Of a stretch of DNA of 64,000 nucleotides, positions 45,231 to 54,724 are shown in pieces. Position 1 is the stretch's first letter, and every line of letters begins with the position of its first letter. The translations under genes and the position numbers were made by a program. The notes beneath the pieces are model-generated. The model did not search any database and had not been told where the DNA came from. It worked only from the letters and a program-made list of their open reading frames with translations. The DNA lies in assembly GCF_000733935.1 (NCBI RefSeq), contig NZ_JPON01000001.1, positions 2,154,501 through 2,218,500 of the forward strand. Direction: 5' to 3'. This stretch comes from Methylomarinum vadi (GTDB lineage Bacteria > Pseudomonadota > Gammaproteobacteria > Methylococcales > Methylomonadaceae).

Positions 45231-47249
45231 ATGTCTGATAGAAAAATTCTTGTTACCAGCGCCTTACCCTACGCCAACGGCCCGATACATTTAGGCCACC
45301 TGGTCGAATATATCCAGACTGACATCTGGGTGCGCTTTCAAAAACAGCGCGGCCATCAATGTTACTACGTTTGCGCCGACGACACCCACGGCACGCCGAT
45401 CATGCTGCGCGCCGACCGCGAAGGCATCACGCCGGAACAACTGATTGCCAAAGTTGAACAAGAACACCGCGCCGATTTCGACGAGTTCGGCGTCGCCTTC
45501 GATAACTACCACAGTACCCATTCGGCGGAAAACAAGGAGCTATCGGCACTGATTTACCAACGTCTGCGTGACGGCGGCCATATCAGCAAGCGCACCATTA
45601 CCCAGGCCTACGACCCGGTCAAGAACATGTTTTTGCCGGACCGCTTCATCAAAGGCGAATGCCCAAAATGCGGCGCGCAGGAGCAATACGGCGACAGTTG
45701 CGAGGCCTGCGGCGCGACCTATGCCCCGACCGAGCTGAAAAACGCCGTTTCGGTCGTCTCCGGCGAGAAACCGATCGAAAAAGACTCGGAACATTACTTC
45801 TTCAACCTGGCGGACTTTACCGCCTTGCTGGAAGACTGGACCAAGGCCGGCCACCTGCAAGCCGAAGTCTGCAACAAGATGGCAGAATGGCTGGAACACG
45901 GACTACAGCAATGGGATATTTCCCGCGACGCGCCTTATTTCGGTTTCGAGATCCCCGATGCGCCGGGCAAGTATTTTTATGTTTGGCTGGATGCGCCGAT
46001 CGGCTATATGGCCAGCTTCAAGCACCTGTGCGACAAACTCGACCTGAATTTCGACGAATTCTGGAGCAAGGACAGCGACGCCGAGCTCTATCACTTCATC
46101 GGCAAGGACATCATTTATTTCCATGCTCTGTTCTGGCCTGCCATGCTCAGCGGCGCCGACTTCCGAACCCCGAGTGCGATCTTCGCTCATGGTTTCCTGA
46201 CCGTCAACGGCGAAAAGATGTCCAAATCGCGCGGCACCTTCATCAAGGCCCGCACTTATTTGGACCATCTGAATCCGGAATATCTGCGTTATTATTTCGC
46301 CGCCAAGCTCGGCGCCGGAGTCGAGGATATCGACCTAAACTTCGACGACTTCACTCAGCGCGTCAATTCCGACCTGGTCGGCAAGGTGGTCAACATTGCC
46401 AGTCGCTGCAGCGGCTTCATCAGCAAACGCTTCGACGGCAGGTTATCGGCGAATTGCGCCGAGCCGGAACTGTTCCAGCAATTCGTCGACGCCAACGCAA
46501 GCATCGCCGAGCTCTACGAAAAACGCGAATTCGGCAAGGCGATGCGCGAAATCATGGCATTGGCCGACAAGGCCAATCAGTATATCGACGAGAAAAAACC
46601 TTGGGTCATCGCCAAGGAAGAAGGCCGCGACGGCGAGCTGCATGATATCTGCTCGATGGGCCTGAATTTGTTCCGGCTGTTGGCCGCCTACTTGAAACCG
46701 GTGATCCCTACACTGGCTGAAAATGCCGAGGATTTCTTGAATATCGCGCCGCAGGCCTGGCCGTCCGACGTTAAGCCCTTGCTCGACCATGCCATCAATA
46801 AATTCAAACCGCTGATGACCCGCGTCGAAGCGGACAAAATCGACGCGATCATCGAGGCCTCCAAGGAAAATCTGGAAAAAGAAGCGCCGCTGCAAAAAGC
46901 AAAGAAATGCGAACCGATCGCCGAGACCATCGAGTTCGACGATTTCGCCAAGATCGACCTGCGTATCGCCAGGATCGTCAAGGCCGAGCACGTCGAGGGC
47001 GCCGACAAGCTGCTGCAACTGACCGTCGATATCGGCGACGAAACCCGCAACATTTTCGCCGGCATCAAATCCGCCTATGCCCCGGAGGATTTGCAGGGCA
47101 AGTTGACCGTCGTCGTCGCCAATCTGAAACCGCGCAAGATGCGCTTCGGCCTGTCCGAGGGCATGGTGCTGGCTGCGGGCCCGGGCGGCAAGGACTTGTG
47201 GATATTGAGTCCCGAGGAAGGCGCGCAGCCGGGGATGCGGGTTAAATAA
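45231..47249 (+). CDS. metG: Methionyl-tRNA synthetase
   Basis: 672 residues. A class I synthetase: the HIGH-type motif is HLGH (residues 20-23), the KMSKS motif is intact near residue 330, and a zinc-binding insert has CPKCG and CEAC. A C-terminal tRNA-binding domain (about 570-672, [20 protein letters not shown]) gives the dimeric, long form. It charges tRNA-Met and initiator tRNA. Divergent from apbC. Confidence 0.97.
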   Translation: MSDRKILVTSALPYANGPIHLGHLVEYIQTDIWVRFQKQRGHQCYYVCADDTHGTPIMLRADREGITPEQLIAKVEQEHRADFDEFGVAFDNYHSTHSAENKELSALIYQRLRDGGHISKRTITQAYDPVKNMFLPDRFIKGECPKCGAQEQYGDSCEACGATYAPTELKNAVSVVSGEKPIEKDSEHYFFNLADFTALLEDWTKAGHLQAEVCNKMAEWLEHGLQQWDISRDAPYFGFEIPDAPGKYFYVWLDAPIGYMASFKHLCDKLDLNFDEFWSKDSDAELYHFIGKDIIYFHALFWPAMLSGADFRTPSAIFAHGFLTVNGEKMSKSRGTFIKARTYLDHLNPEYLRYYFAAKLGAGVEDIDLNFDDFTQRVNSDLVGKVVNIASRCSGFISKRFDGRLSANCAEPELFQQFVDANASIAELYEKREFGKAMREIMALADKANQYIDEKKPWVIAKEEGRDGELHDICSMGLNLFRLLAAYLKPVIPTLAENAEDFLNIAPQAWPSDVKPLLDHAINKFKPLMTRVEADKIDAIIEASKENLEKEAPLQKAKKCEPIAETIEFDDFAKIDLRIARIVKAEHVEGADKLLQLTVDIGDETRNIFAGIKSAYAPEDLQGKLTVVVANLKPRKMRFGLSEGMVLAAGPGGKDLWILSPEEGAQPGMRVK

Positions 47250-47258
47250 ATTGAATTT

Positions 47259-47359
47259 TGTAGGTTAGGTTGGTTTTTGCCTCAAGGATACAAGAACGCA
47301 TTGTACCCCCCTTGACGGCGAAAATGTCGGATTACGGCTAACGCCTAATCCAACCTACG
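47259..47359. repeat. Dispersed palindromic repeat (MITE-like)
   Basis: The ends are inverted: TGTAGGTTAGGTTGG at the left and CCTAATCCAACCTACG at the right, with CGGATTACGGCTAACG inside. This GTAGGTTGGATTAGGCGTTAGCCGTAATCCG type of sequence is a frequent dispersed intergenic element as I recall it. It lies between metG and hcp. The following 47360-47511 shows no clear gene or promoter. Confidence 0.6.
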
Positions 47360-47511
47360 ATATGGGGAACGATTGGGAAAAGTTGTGAAGGATGTGCCGA
47401 GCGAACGCGAAGCGCATCATGTCGGGACCGCTGCGGCGCAGCAAAACCCGGGATATTCGCCCCCGCCACGGAACTGGGATCGATTAGAAAAAAGCATTAG
47501 AGAGATAAAAA

Positions 47512-49188
47512 ATGTTTTGCTATCACTGTCAAGAAGCCAAGAAAAACAAGGTCTGCGACACGGCCGGCATTTGCGGCAAAAAAGCCAATGTTGCGAGCTT
47601 GCAAGACTTGTTGATGTTCAGCTTGAAAGGCCTCGCCTATTACTGTACCCGGGCGGAGACATTTGAGTTGGTCAGTGATAAGACCGATCGCTTCATGGCC
47701 AAGGCGTTGTTTTCCATGGTCACCAACGTCAATTTCGACCCGGCCGATTTCGTCGGTTTGATCGACGAAGCGGTCAGACGGCGCGACTCGATCCGCAAAA
47801 AATTCCTGGCGGCTTACAAGCTGAGACACGGCGAGGAATTCAACGAAGCGTTGCCGGAAGAAGCCAGTTGGCATTACGACGCCATCGACGAAAAAGCCTT
47901 CACGGCCAAAGGGGAAACGGTCGGCGTCGAAAAAGACCTGGAGAAACTGGACCCGGATGTGCACGCGCTGCAGGAATGCTTGCTTTATGGCGTCAAAGGG
48001 CTAGGCTCCTTGGCCGTGCACGCACAGGAGATGAACGTCGAAGAGACGGAACAATACCGCTTCATGCATCAGGTGCTGAACTTCACGCTGGCGCTGAACA
48101 ATTCGCTGGAAGACGTGATGCAAATGCTATTGCGCTGCGGCGAACTTGGCCTCGCGGCGATGGGGCGACTAAACCAGGCCAATAGCGACCGATTCGGCGA
48201 CCCGGAGCCGACCACGGTTTATCTGGACACCTGGGACAGGCCCGGCATTCTAGTCTCCGGCCACGATCTGCACGACATAGAAGACCTATTGGAGCAGACC
48301 GCCGGCACCGGCGTCGACGTCTATACCCACGGCGAAGCGATCGCCGCCCACGCCTATCCGGCGCTGAAGAAATATTTCAATCTGGTCGCCAACTACGGCA
48401 ACGCCTGGCAAGACCAGAAAACCGAATTCCCCAAATTCAACGGCCCGATTCTGGTCACGACCAACAGCATCCAGCAGCCGAAAAAAACCTATCAGGACAA
48501 GTTGTTCAGCACCGGTATGGTCGGCTGGCCCGACGTCACTCATATCCCGGACCGCAAACCAGGACAACGCAAAGACTTCAGCGCGCTGATCGAACTGGCC
48601 AAACAAAGCGAACCGCCGACACCATTGGCCGACGGCACGACCACCACCGGCTACGGCATCAAGTCGCTCTGCGCGCTGAGCGACTCTATCGCCGAGGCGA
48701 TCAAGGCGGAAAAAATCAAACGCATCATCGTTCTGGCCGGCTGCGACGGCCGCCATAAGGAACGCCGCTATTACAGCGAACTGGCCGATTCGTTGCCGGA
48801 AGACGCGCTCATCGTCACAGCCGGCGACACCAAGTACCGCTTCCACCAGAAAGATTTTGGCCGCATCGGCGATATTCCGCGCTTTCTCGACGCCGGCCAA
48901 AGCAACGACTTCCATGGCATCATCGTATTCCTGCAACAACTGCAGCAAAAACTCGATTCAAGCGAACTGCAGCACCTGCCGGTCTCGTTCAACATCGCCT
49001 GGTACGAACAAAAAACCATCCTGATGATGCTGGCGCTGTTCGCGTTGAATTTCAAGAACGTCCGGGTCGGCCCGACCCTGCCGCCGTTCTTCACGCCGAA
49101 AATATTGGAAATGTTGGGCGATAACTACGGCTTGAAGGGCATCGATAGCGCCGAAAACGATGTCGCGGCGATGATGGCCGGAGAATAA
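47512..49188 (+). CDS. hcp: Hybrid cluster protein (hydroxylamine reductase / NO-related)
   Basis: 558 residues. The N-terminal cluster motif is C3-x2-C6-x8-C15-x5-C21, the close spacing of the [4Fe-4S] type known from anaerobes, rather than the C-x2-C-x11-C-x6-C of enterobacterial Hcp. The hybrid-cluster ligand regions are present further on ([15 protein letters not shown] near 277, [12 protein letters not shown] near 405, [12 protein letters not shown] near 495). Hcp reduces nitric oxide or hydroxylamine in nitrosative stress. The adjacent RsxB-like ferredoxin is a probable electron donor; no Hcr-type reductase is present. Confidence 0.94.
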   Translation: MFCYHCQEAKKNKVCDTAGICGKKANVASLQDLLMFSLKGLAYYCTRAETFELVSDKTDRFMAKALFSMVTNVNFDPADFVGLIDEAVRRRDSIRKKFLAAYKLRHGEEFNEALPEEASWHYDAIDEKAFTAKGETVGVEKDLEKLDPDVHALQECLLYGVKGLGSLAVHAQEMNVEETEQYRFMHQVLNFTLALNNSLEDVMQMLLRCGELGLAAMGRLNQANSDRFGDPEPTTVYLDTWDRPGILVSGHDLHDIEDLLEQTAGTGVDVYTHGEAIAAHAYPALKKYFNLVANYGNAWQDQKTEFPKFNGPILVTTNSIQQPKKTYQDKLFSTGMVGWPDVTHIPDRKPGQRKDFSALIELAKQSEPPTPLADGTTTTGYGIKSLCALSDSIAEAIKAEKIKRIIVLAGCDGRHKERRYYSELADSLPEDALIVTAGDTKYRFHQKDFGRIGDIPRFLDAGQSNDFHGIIVFLQQLQQKLDSSELQHLPVSFNIAWYEQKTILMMLALFALNFKNVRVGPTLPPFFTPKILEMLGDNYGLKGIDSAENDVAAMMAGE

Positions 49189-49196
49189 GCAACGCC

Positions 49197-49763
49197 ATGA
49201 CGCAACCGTCCGTAGCGGATCAAATCGACGCGCTGTTGCCGCAAACGCAATGCACAAAATGCGGTTATACCGGCTGCCACCCCTACGCGGAGGCGATCGC
49301 CGTTGGCGAGGCGGACATCAACCAGTGCCCCCCTGGCGGTGCGGCCGGCATCGCAAAACTGGCTGAACTATTGGGCATCGAGCCGAAGCCGTTAAACCCG
49401 GACTATGGCACGGAACAGCCGCGCAAAGTGGCCGTCATTATCGAGCAGGACTGTATCGGTTGCACCAAATGCCTGCCACCTTGCCCGGTCGATGCTATTC
49501 TCGGCGCCAACAAGCACATGCACACCGTCATCGAAGCCGAGTGCACCGGTTGCGAACTGTGCATCGCCCCTTGTCCGGTCAATTGCATCGTCATGCAGGA
49601 GCCGCTGCATCCCTTCAATTGGGACCGGCAAGCCGCGGACCATGCCCGCAGGCGCCATCAAGCCAAGCAACTGCGCCTGGCAAAACAGGAACAGGAAAAA
49701 GCCGAACGCCTGCGGCGGCAGAAGGAGATGTTGGCTAAACTGAAAACCAAAAATCGCGATTAA
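49197..49763 (+). CDS. rsxB: RsxB-like ferredoxin (electron donor candidate for Hcp)
   Basis: 188 residues. An N-terminal 4Fe-4S (Fer4_21/RnfB-like) motif [15 protein letters not shown] (about 17-31) is followed by two [4Fe-4S] ferredoxin motifs, [16 protein letters not shown] and [16 protein letters not shown]. RnfB/RsxB normally has an N-terminal membrane helix; this one lacks it, so it is probably a soluble version. It starts 9 bp after hcp. The symbol reflects family resemblance; a role in the Rsx complex is not implied, since the other rsx genes are absent. Confidence 0.82.
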   Translation: MTQPSVADQIDALLPQTQCTKCGYTGCHPYAEAIAVGEADINQCPPGGAAGIAKLAELLGIEPKPLNPDYGTEQPRKVAVIIEQDCIGCTKCLPPCPVDAILGANKHMHTVIEAECTGCELCIAPCPVNCIVMQEPLHPFNWDRQAADHARRRHQAKQLRLAKQEQEKAERLRRQKEMLAKLKTKNRD

Positions 49764-49895
49764 GCGTCATTTGCTCGCGTAGATTCCTGATCGGATTCCC
49801 GCAGAGTATGGGAAGCGTATGAAAGGAAGCGAGCGTGATCAAAGCAACGACCGACATCGAGCTTGGAGAAATTTATTGCGTCGAACATTTCATGC

Positions 49896-49921
49896 GTACG
49901 ATTACGCTGCGCTAATCGTAC
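49896..49921. repeat. Short palindromic element
   Basis: Perfect 9-bp arms GTACGATTA/TAATCGTAC around CGCTGCGC, in the 194-bp gap between the ferredoxin and antiporter genes. There is no adjacent T-run. It may be a REP-like element, or a hairpin between two convergent genes. Confidence 0.5.
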
Positions 49922-49957
49922 CTATGGTCGTCAAAATGCCGAAACATGATCGGTAAG

Positions 49958-51673
49958 TTATTTGGTTTCCGAAGGCTCGCTACTCATTTGCTCGCGCAAG
50001 CGTTGATAGTAACCATGCCGGTAGTCGTTGAGTAATTGGCTGGTTTTAACCTGATCGACTCCGCTATCGGTCAAGGCCAGCTCCGCCAGACGCAGGCTGG
50101 CTTCCAGCGTCTCCGACACCGCCGTATTGGCGCCATGGCTCAACAAGGTTTCGCAATGGCTGCGGCTGCGCCCCCGGGCGTGTATCGGCAAATTCGGATA
50201 ATTTTGCCGGATCACGGTAACCAGGTTTTCGGCGTGCTCTCTGTTGTCCAACGCTACGATCAGCATACTGGCGCGATCCGCGCCGGCCGCTTTCAAGACT
50301 TTCAATTTACTGGCATCGCCGAAAAAAACCGGAAAACCGTTCAGCCGGCCTTCGGTCACCATTTGTTGATTGTAGTCCAGCGCGATATATGACAATTGCG
50401 CGTTTTCCATGATCGAGGCGATACGTTTCCCGACGCGGCCGAACCCAGCCAAAATGATGTGGTTTTGCCGGTTTTCGGCGATATTTAGCAAGGGATGATC
50501 CGGATGTTTATTGACTTCCAGATACCAGCTCAATTTGTCGCCCAATTTGACCAGTAACGGCGTCAGGATCATGCTGAGAATGATCATCAGCGACAAGATC
50601 TGCACCCTAGGCTCGATCAGGACGCCGGAAACCAGCGCCAGGCCGAACAAAACGAATCCGAACTCGCCGGATTGCGATAATAAAAACGCCACTCTCAGGC
50701 TAACGAGGTTGCTTAATTTACTGACCCTGCAGAGCAACCAGATCACACCGATTTTGATCAAGATCAACAAGACAACCAGGCCTGCGATCAGTGCGAAATT
50801 ACCCAGCAATACGCCTACATTCAGGCTCATGCCGACCGACATGAAGAACAGGCCTAATAAAATCCCGCGGAAAGGCTGAATATCGGCCTCGATCTGATGG
50901 CGATAATGCGATTCGGCTAGCATCAACCCAGCCAGAAAGGCCCCTAAGGCCATCGACAATCCAGCGATTTCCATCAATTTTCCCGCCCCCAGCACCAACA
51001 ACACGGCGGCAGCGATAAAAACCTCCGAATTTTGGCTGGCGGCCACTCGGTCGAGAAAGGGGTTTAGCAGATAGCGTCCTGCAATGACAACCAAGGCCAC
51101 CCCCAATATTGCATTGACCGTGGCGCGTCCGATACTGTCGAAGAGCTCCGCCCCTCCCCCCAGTAACGAAACCATGACCAATAACGGCAACACGGCCAGA
51201 TCCTGCATCAGCAGCACCGAAAAAGCCGTACGACCGGTGACGCTGGTCAATTCGGCTTTTTCCGACAGAATCTGCAAACCGAAGGCGGTCGATGACAAAG
51301 CCAGGCCCATGCCGGCAATCAGCGCCGATCTCAGGGGTAAATCAAGATATAGCCCCGCCAGCGTCAGCAATCCACCGGTCACAAAAATCTGGGCCATTCC
51401 CAAGCCGAAAACCCAACGCCGCATGACCCAAAGACGGGCCGGTTTCATCTCTATTCCGATCAGGAACAGTAAAAAAATAACGCCGAATTCGGCAAAATGA
51501 TAAATATCGTCGACATTATCGATAATCGCCAGTGCCGACGGGCCGAGCACGATGCCGGCAAACAGATATCCCAATACCGAGCCGAGACCGAGATGGTGGA
51601 ACACTGGCACCGCAATCACCGCAGCGGACAGCAGGGCGAAAATATCAATAAAAACTTGACCGTCGGCGTGCAT
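49958..51673 (-). CDS. CPA2-family cation:proton antiporter with TrkA-N domain (KefB-like)
   Basis: 571 residues from the ATG at 51673; the frame could extend to a TTG at 51688. Twelve or so membrane helices (about 7-385) hold the CPA2 signature regions GYLFAGIVLGPSAL and LSSTAFGLQIL; the C-terminal TrkA-N domain (about 405-515, HIILAGFGRVGKRIASIME) binds NAD(H). It belongs with the KefB/KefC-type K+ or Na+/H+ antiporters of the inner membrane. The ion is not determined by sequence. No KefG/KefF-like partner is adjacent. Confidence 0.88.
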   Translation of the reverse strand: MHADGQVFIDIFALLSAAVIAVPVFHHLGLGSVLGYLFAGIVLGPSALAIIDNVDDIYHFAEFGVIFLLFLIGIEMKPARLWVMRRWVFGLGMAQIFVTGGLLTLAGLYLDLPLRSALIAGMGLALSSTAFGLQILSEKAELTSVTGRTAFSVLLMQDLAVLPLLVMVSLLGGGAELFDSIGRATVNAILGVALVVIAGRYLLNPFLDRVAASQNSEVFIAAAVLLVLGAGKLMEIAGLSMALGAFLAGLMLAESHYRHQIEADIQPFRGILLGLFFMSVGMSLNVGVLLGNFALIAGLVVLLILIKIGVIWLLCRVSKLSNLVSLRVAFLLSQSGEFGFVLFGLALVSGVLIEPRVQILSLMIILSMILTPLLVKLGDKLSWYLEVNKHPDHPLLNIAENRQNHIILAGFGRVGKRIASIMENAQLSYIALDYNQQMVTEGRLNGFPVFFGDASKLKVLKAAGADRASMLIVALDNREHAENLVTVIRQNYPNLPIHARGRSRSHCETLLSHGANTAVSETLEASLRLAELALTDSGVDQVKTSQLLNDYRHGYYQRLREQMSSEPSETK

Positions 51674-51968
51674 TATCCAAGGTTCCAATGGTTGAACGAA
51701 TTTTCATGGTAACGCCAAACCGGTTCCGTTGATAGCACTTCATGGCGAACGATACCGTGACATGAGCAGGGGAATGGCGGTAGATTATACTGTTTGATCG
51801 TTCCGACACTCTAAGCGTGAACTTGGGCTTGGACTGCTCTGAAGCAAAGGACGCGGAAACTCCTCGGTAGGGTTCCCATGCGGAACATAGGAACCCTAAG
51901 TGTTTACACCCATGCTCCCGACAGCCTAAATCGCCCCGAGGGTATGCGGGGAAACTGCAGACCGGCGG
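51674..51968. other. Intergenic region with a hairpin
   Basis: No gene is seen. It contains an inverted repeat TAGGGTTCC/GGAACCCTA at 51868-51876 and 51890-51898 and a second short stem CCCCG/CGGGG near 51932-51949. No T-run follows either, so a role as mgtE terminator is possible but not clear. Confidence 0.35.
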
Positions 51969-53324
51969 TTACAATAAAAATACCGTCGCCAGTCCCAAAA
52001 AGGCCATGAAGCCAATCACATCGGTCACGGTCGTTAACAGCACACCGCCGGCCAATGCCGGATCGATACCCATTTTGTCCAGTATGACCGGGATACTGGC
52101 GCCTGCCAATGCCGCGCACACCAGGTTGATGATCATCGCGGCGCCCAACAGCAAGCCCAGACTGACACTCTGGAACCATACTCCGCCAATCAGTGCGACA
52201 ATAAAGGCCCATAGCATACCGTTGACGGCGCCGACCGCCATTTCCTTGATTAACAGGCGCCCGGCATTGGCGCTGCTGATCTGGCGCAACGCCAGGCCTC
52301 GCACGGCCAGCGTCAGCGTCTGGCTACCGGCGATCCCGCCCATGCTGGCAACGATCGGCATCAATACCGCCAACGCCACGATCTCGGCCAAAGTCGCCTC
52401 GAACAAGCCGATCACCCAGGAGGCCAGGAAAGCCGTGAATAAGTTGATGCCGAGCCAGACCGCCCGGCGCTTGGCGCTCACCATGACCGGCGCGAACATG
52501 TCTTGCTCCTCATCCAGCCCGGCCATGCTCATGATCGAGTGATCGGCTTCCTCGCGGATAATGCCGACTACGTCATCGATCGTGATCCGTCCCATCAAAC
52601 GGCCGTTTTCGGTCACCACCGGCGCCGACAACATGTCTCGTTGCTCGAACATGATGGCGACATCGTGGGCGGGCATTTGATAAGGAATACTGGTGGCGTT
52701 CTTGTCCATCACATCCGCAACCTTGGTATGGCCGTCGTGAGTCAGCAGGGCATTCAGCGACAGCACACCTTGGAAATGATCGGTTCTGTCGACGACGATC
52801 AAACTGTCGGTCGCCGGCGGCATATTGCCGCGCTGGCGCAAATAACGTAACACCACATCCAGCGTGACGTCGGCGCGAATAGTCAACACATCCAAAGACA
52901 TCAAACCGCCGGCGGAATGGTCGTCATAGGCCAACGCCGATTCCAAGCGATTGCGTTGGTGCACGCCGATGGATTCCATGACCTGCGACAACAGCGGTTC
53001 CGGTAACACATGCAACAAGTCGACCATATCATCCGATTCCAGGGTGCCCGCCGCCTTGATCAAATCCTTTCGGTCGGTGATCTTAAGCAGTCCTGCCCCG
53101 ACTTCGGTATGGACCCGCACCAGGATCTCGCCCATGACATTGGGCGGAATCACGGCCCATATTTGGGCTCTCTGTTCCGATTCCAGTGATTCGAGGATAT
53201 GCGCCGTTTCGGCCGGATAGAGGTTATGGATAAACGTTCTTATTTCGTATTGCGAGCCTTTTTCCAACACGTCCAAGGCGCGATCCAATAGAGTTATTTT
53301 CTTTTCTTGCTGTGTTGTTGGCAT
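51969..53324 (-). CDS. mgtE: Magnesium transporter MgtE
   Basis: 451 residues. The architecture is an N-terminal superhelical domain (about 10-135), a CBS pair (about 140-265, with DVLTIRADVTLDVV and VVTENGRLMGRITIDDVV), and five membrane helices (about 290-450, with MPIVASMGGIAGSQTLTLAV containing the conserved GGxAG). Mg-sensing by the N and CBS domains gates the channel. It is the gene after rapZ here, where npr lies in E. coli. Confidence 0.95.
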   Translation of the reverse strand: MPTTQQEKKITLLDRALDVLEKGSQYEIRTFIHNLYPAETAHILESLESEQRAQIWAVIPPNVMGEILVRVHTEVGAGLLKITDRKDLIKAAGTLESDDMVDLLHVLPEPLLSQVMESIGVHQRNRLESALAYDDHSAGGLMSLDVLTIRADVTLDVVLRYLRQRGNMPPATDSLIVVDRTDHFQGVLSLNALLTHDGHTKVADVMDKNATSIPYQMPAHDVAIMFEQRDMLSAPVVTENGRLMGRITIDDVVGIIREEADHSIMSMAGLDEEQDMFAPVMVSAKRRAVWLGINLFTAFLASWVIGLFEATLAEIVALAVLMPIVASMGGIAGSQTLTLAVRGLALRQISSANAGRLLIKEMAVGAVNGMLWAFIVALIGGVWFQSVSLGLLLGAAMIINLVCAALAGASIPVILDKMGIDPALAGGVLLTTVTDVIGFMAFLGLATVFLL

Positions 53325-53422
53325 AATTTTTCGGGTCCTGATTGTTATATGTTTGCATCCACATCATGCCGATACATTGGGTCAATTGGCGACGACATCA
53401 TCGCTGGCCGAGCAAGCATTGA

Positions 53423-54280
53423 TTACTGCAATTCGCGGTGCCTGACGATAACGTTGTGCGCCGATTGTTGAAAATGCCTGACCAACAAATCGACCAAAAA
53501 AACCGAACGGTGCTGGCCGCCGGTGCAACCGATCGCGACCGTCAGGTAACTGCGATTATCCGCTTCGAATCTTGGCGCCCAACGTTCGATGAAGTTTCTG
53601 ATATCCTGAAAATATTGCTGCACGACTTCTTCAGCCTGCAGAAATTCAATGACCGGCATGTCTTTTCCGGTCAGCCCCCTCAAATCGGCAACCCAGTAGG
53701 GATTCGGCAAACTCCGGGCATCGAACATGAAATCGGCTTCCAGTGGTATGCCATGTTTAAATCCGAAGGACAAAAACTGAATCACCATCCTTCGCTGAAG
53801 ACCTTCTCCCAACTGACTTTTCAGCAAATCTCTCAGTTGATGGTAGTGGGTATGGCTGGTATCGATAATGATATCGGCGCATTTCGCCATCGGCCGCAAC
53901 ATATCCTTCTCCATTCTTAAAGCTTCCTTCAAAGGAATATTAAGATCGGTTAACGGATGTTTACGCCGTGTTTCGCTATAACGCTTAAGCAGTATGTTTT
54001 CTTCTGCTTGTAGATAAAGCACATCACATTGGATGCCTTTACTTCTGATATAGTTAAGACTTTCTGAAAAATCAGCCAGTTTTTCGGTCTGGTTTCTGGC
54101 ATCGATTCCGATCGCGGTTTTGGAACAGATTTTTTTATCGTGCAGCATGACACGGCTGATAAAATCCTTCAATAAGGTAAAAGGAAGATTATCAACACAA
54201 AAATAGCCGCAGTCTTCCAGAGTATCCAAGGCGATACTCTTTCCCGAGCCTGACAGTCCGCTGACGATGATGAGTTTCAT
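53423..54280 (-). CDS. rapZ: RNase adapter protein RapZ
   Basis: 285 residues. The N-terminal P-loop is GLSGSGKSIAL (residues 8-18), YFCVDNLPFTLL lies near 31 and the C-terminal RNA-binding domain begins with LSFGFKHGIPLEADFMFDAR near 170. The end has IGCTGGQHRSVFLVDLL. In E. coli RapZ guides RNase E to the GlmZ small RNA in amino-sugar control. It follows hpf with no ptsN in between. Confidence 0.95.
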   Translation of the reverse strand: MKLIIVSGLSGSGKSIALDTLEDCGYFCVDNLPFTLLKDFISRVMLHDKKICSKTAIGIDARNQTEKLADFSESLNYIRSKGIQCDVLYLQAEENILLKRYSETRRKHPLTDLNIPLKEALRMEKDMLRPMAKCADIIIDTSHTHYHQLRDLLKSQLGEGLQRRMVIQFLSFGFKHGIPLEADFMFDARSLPNPYWVADLRGLTGKDMPVIEFLQAEEVVQQYFQDIRNFIERWAPRFEADNRSYLTVAIGCTGGQHRSVFLVDLLVRHFQQSAHNVIVRHRELQ

Positions 54281-54390
54281 GGAAGTAAAGCCATAAGGAT
54301 TGAAGGCAAAAGACTCAAGACAGGAACATCATGGCATTCACTTGAAAAACCACCTTATTCGTGGCCTTTTATCTTTCGCCTTTGTTTTTC

Positions 54391-54681
54391 CTATCTATGG
54401 CTGTTCAGCTTTTCCTTGTGTTTAATGATTTGCCTGTCCAATTTATCGACCATCATGTCGATAGCCGCATACATATCTTCCTGAGTATCTTCAGCAAATA
54501 ACTTCGCGCCGCTGACCTGGACCGTCGCTTCCGCTTTTTGTTGCAGTTTTTCCACGGTCAAAATCACATGAATGTCGGTCACATTATCGAAATGGCGTTT
54601 CAATTTACTGATTTTTTCTTCGACATAATTCCTCAAGGAATCGGTTACGTCTACGTGATGTCCAGTTACACTTACTTGCAT
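54391..54681 (-). CDS. hpf: Ribosome hibernation promoting factor HPF
   Basis: 96 residues, the short HPF form: MQVSVTGHHVDVTDSLRNYV at the start, the basic KLKRHFDNV and a C-terminal HKEKLNSHR. It joins ribosomes into inactive 100S dimers in stationary phase. It follows rpoN by 43 bp, the normal order. Confidence 0.95.
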   Translation of the reverse strand: MQVSVTGHHVDVTDSLRNYVEEKISKLKRHFDNVTDIHVILTVEKLQQKAEATVQVSGAKLFAEDTQEDMYAAIDMMVDKLDRQIIKHKEKLNSHR

Positions 54682-54724
54682 GGATTACTCCTAGTTAACA
54701 AAATTGTTTTGATAAATAAAACGC

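Noticed and set aside
45659-46645. 328-codon frame rich in R, Q and G within metG
   Set aside because: Out-of-frame shadow of metG, with composition produced by codon bias.
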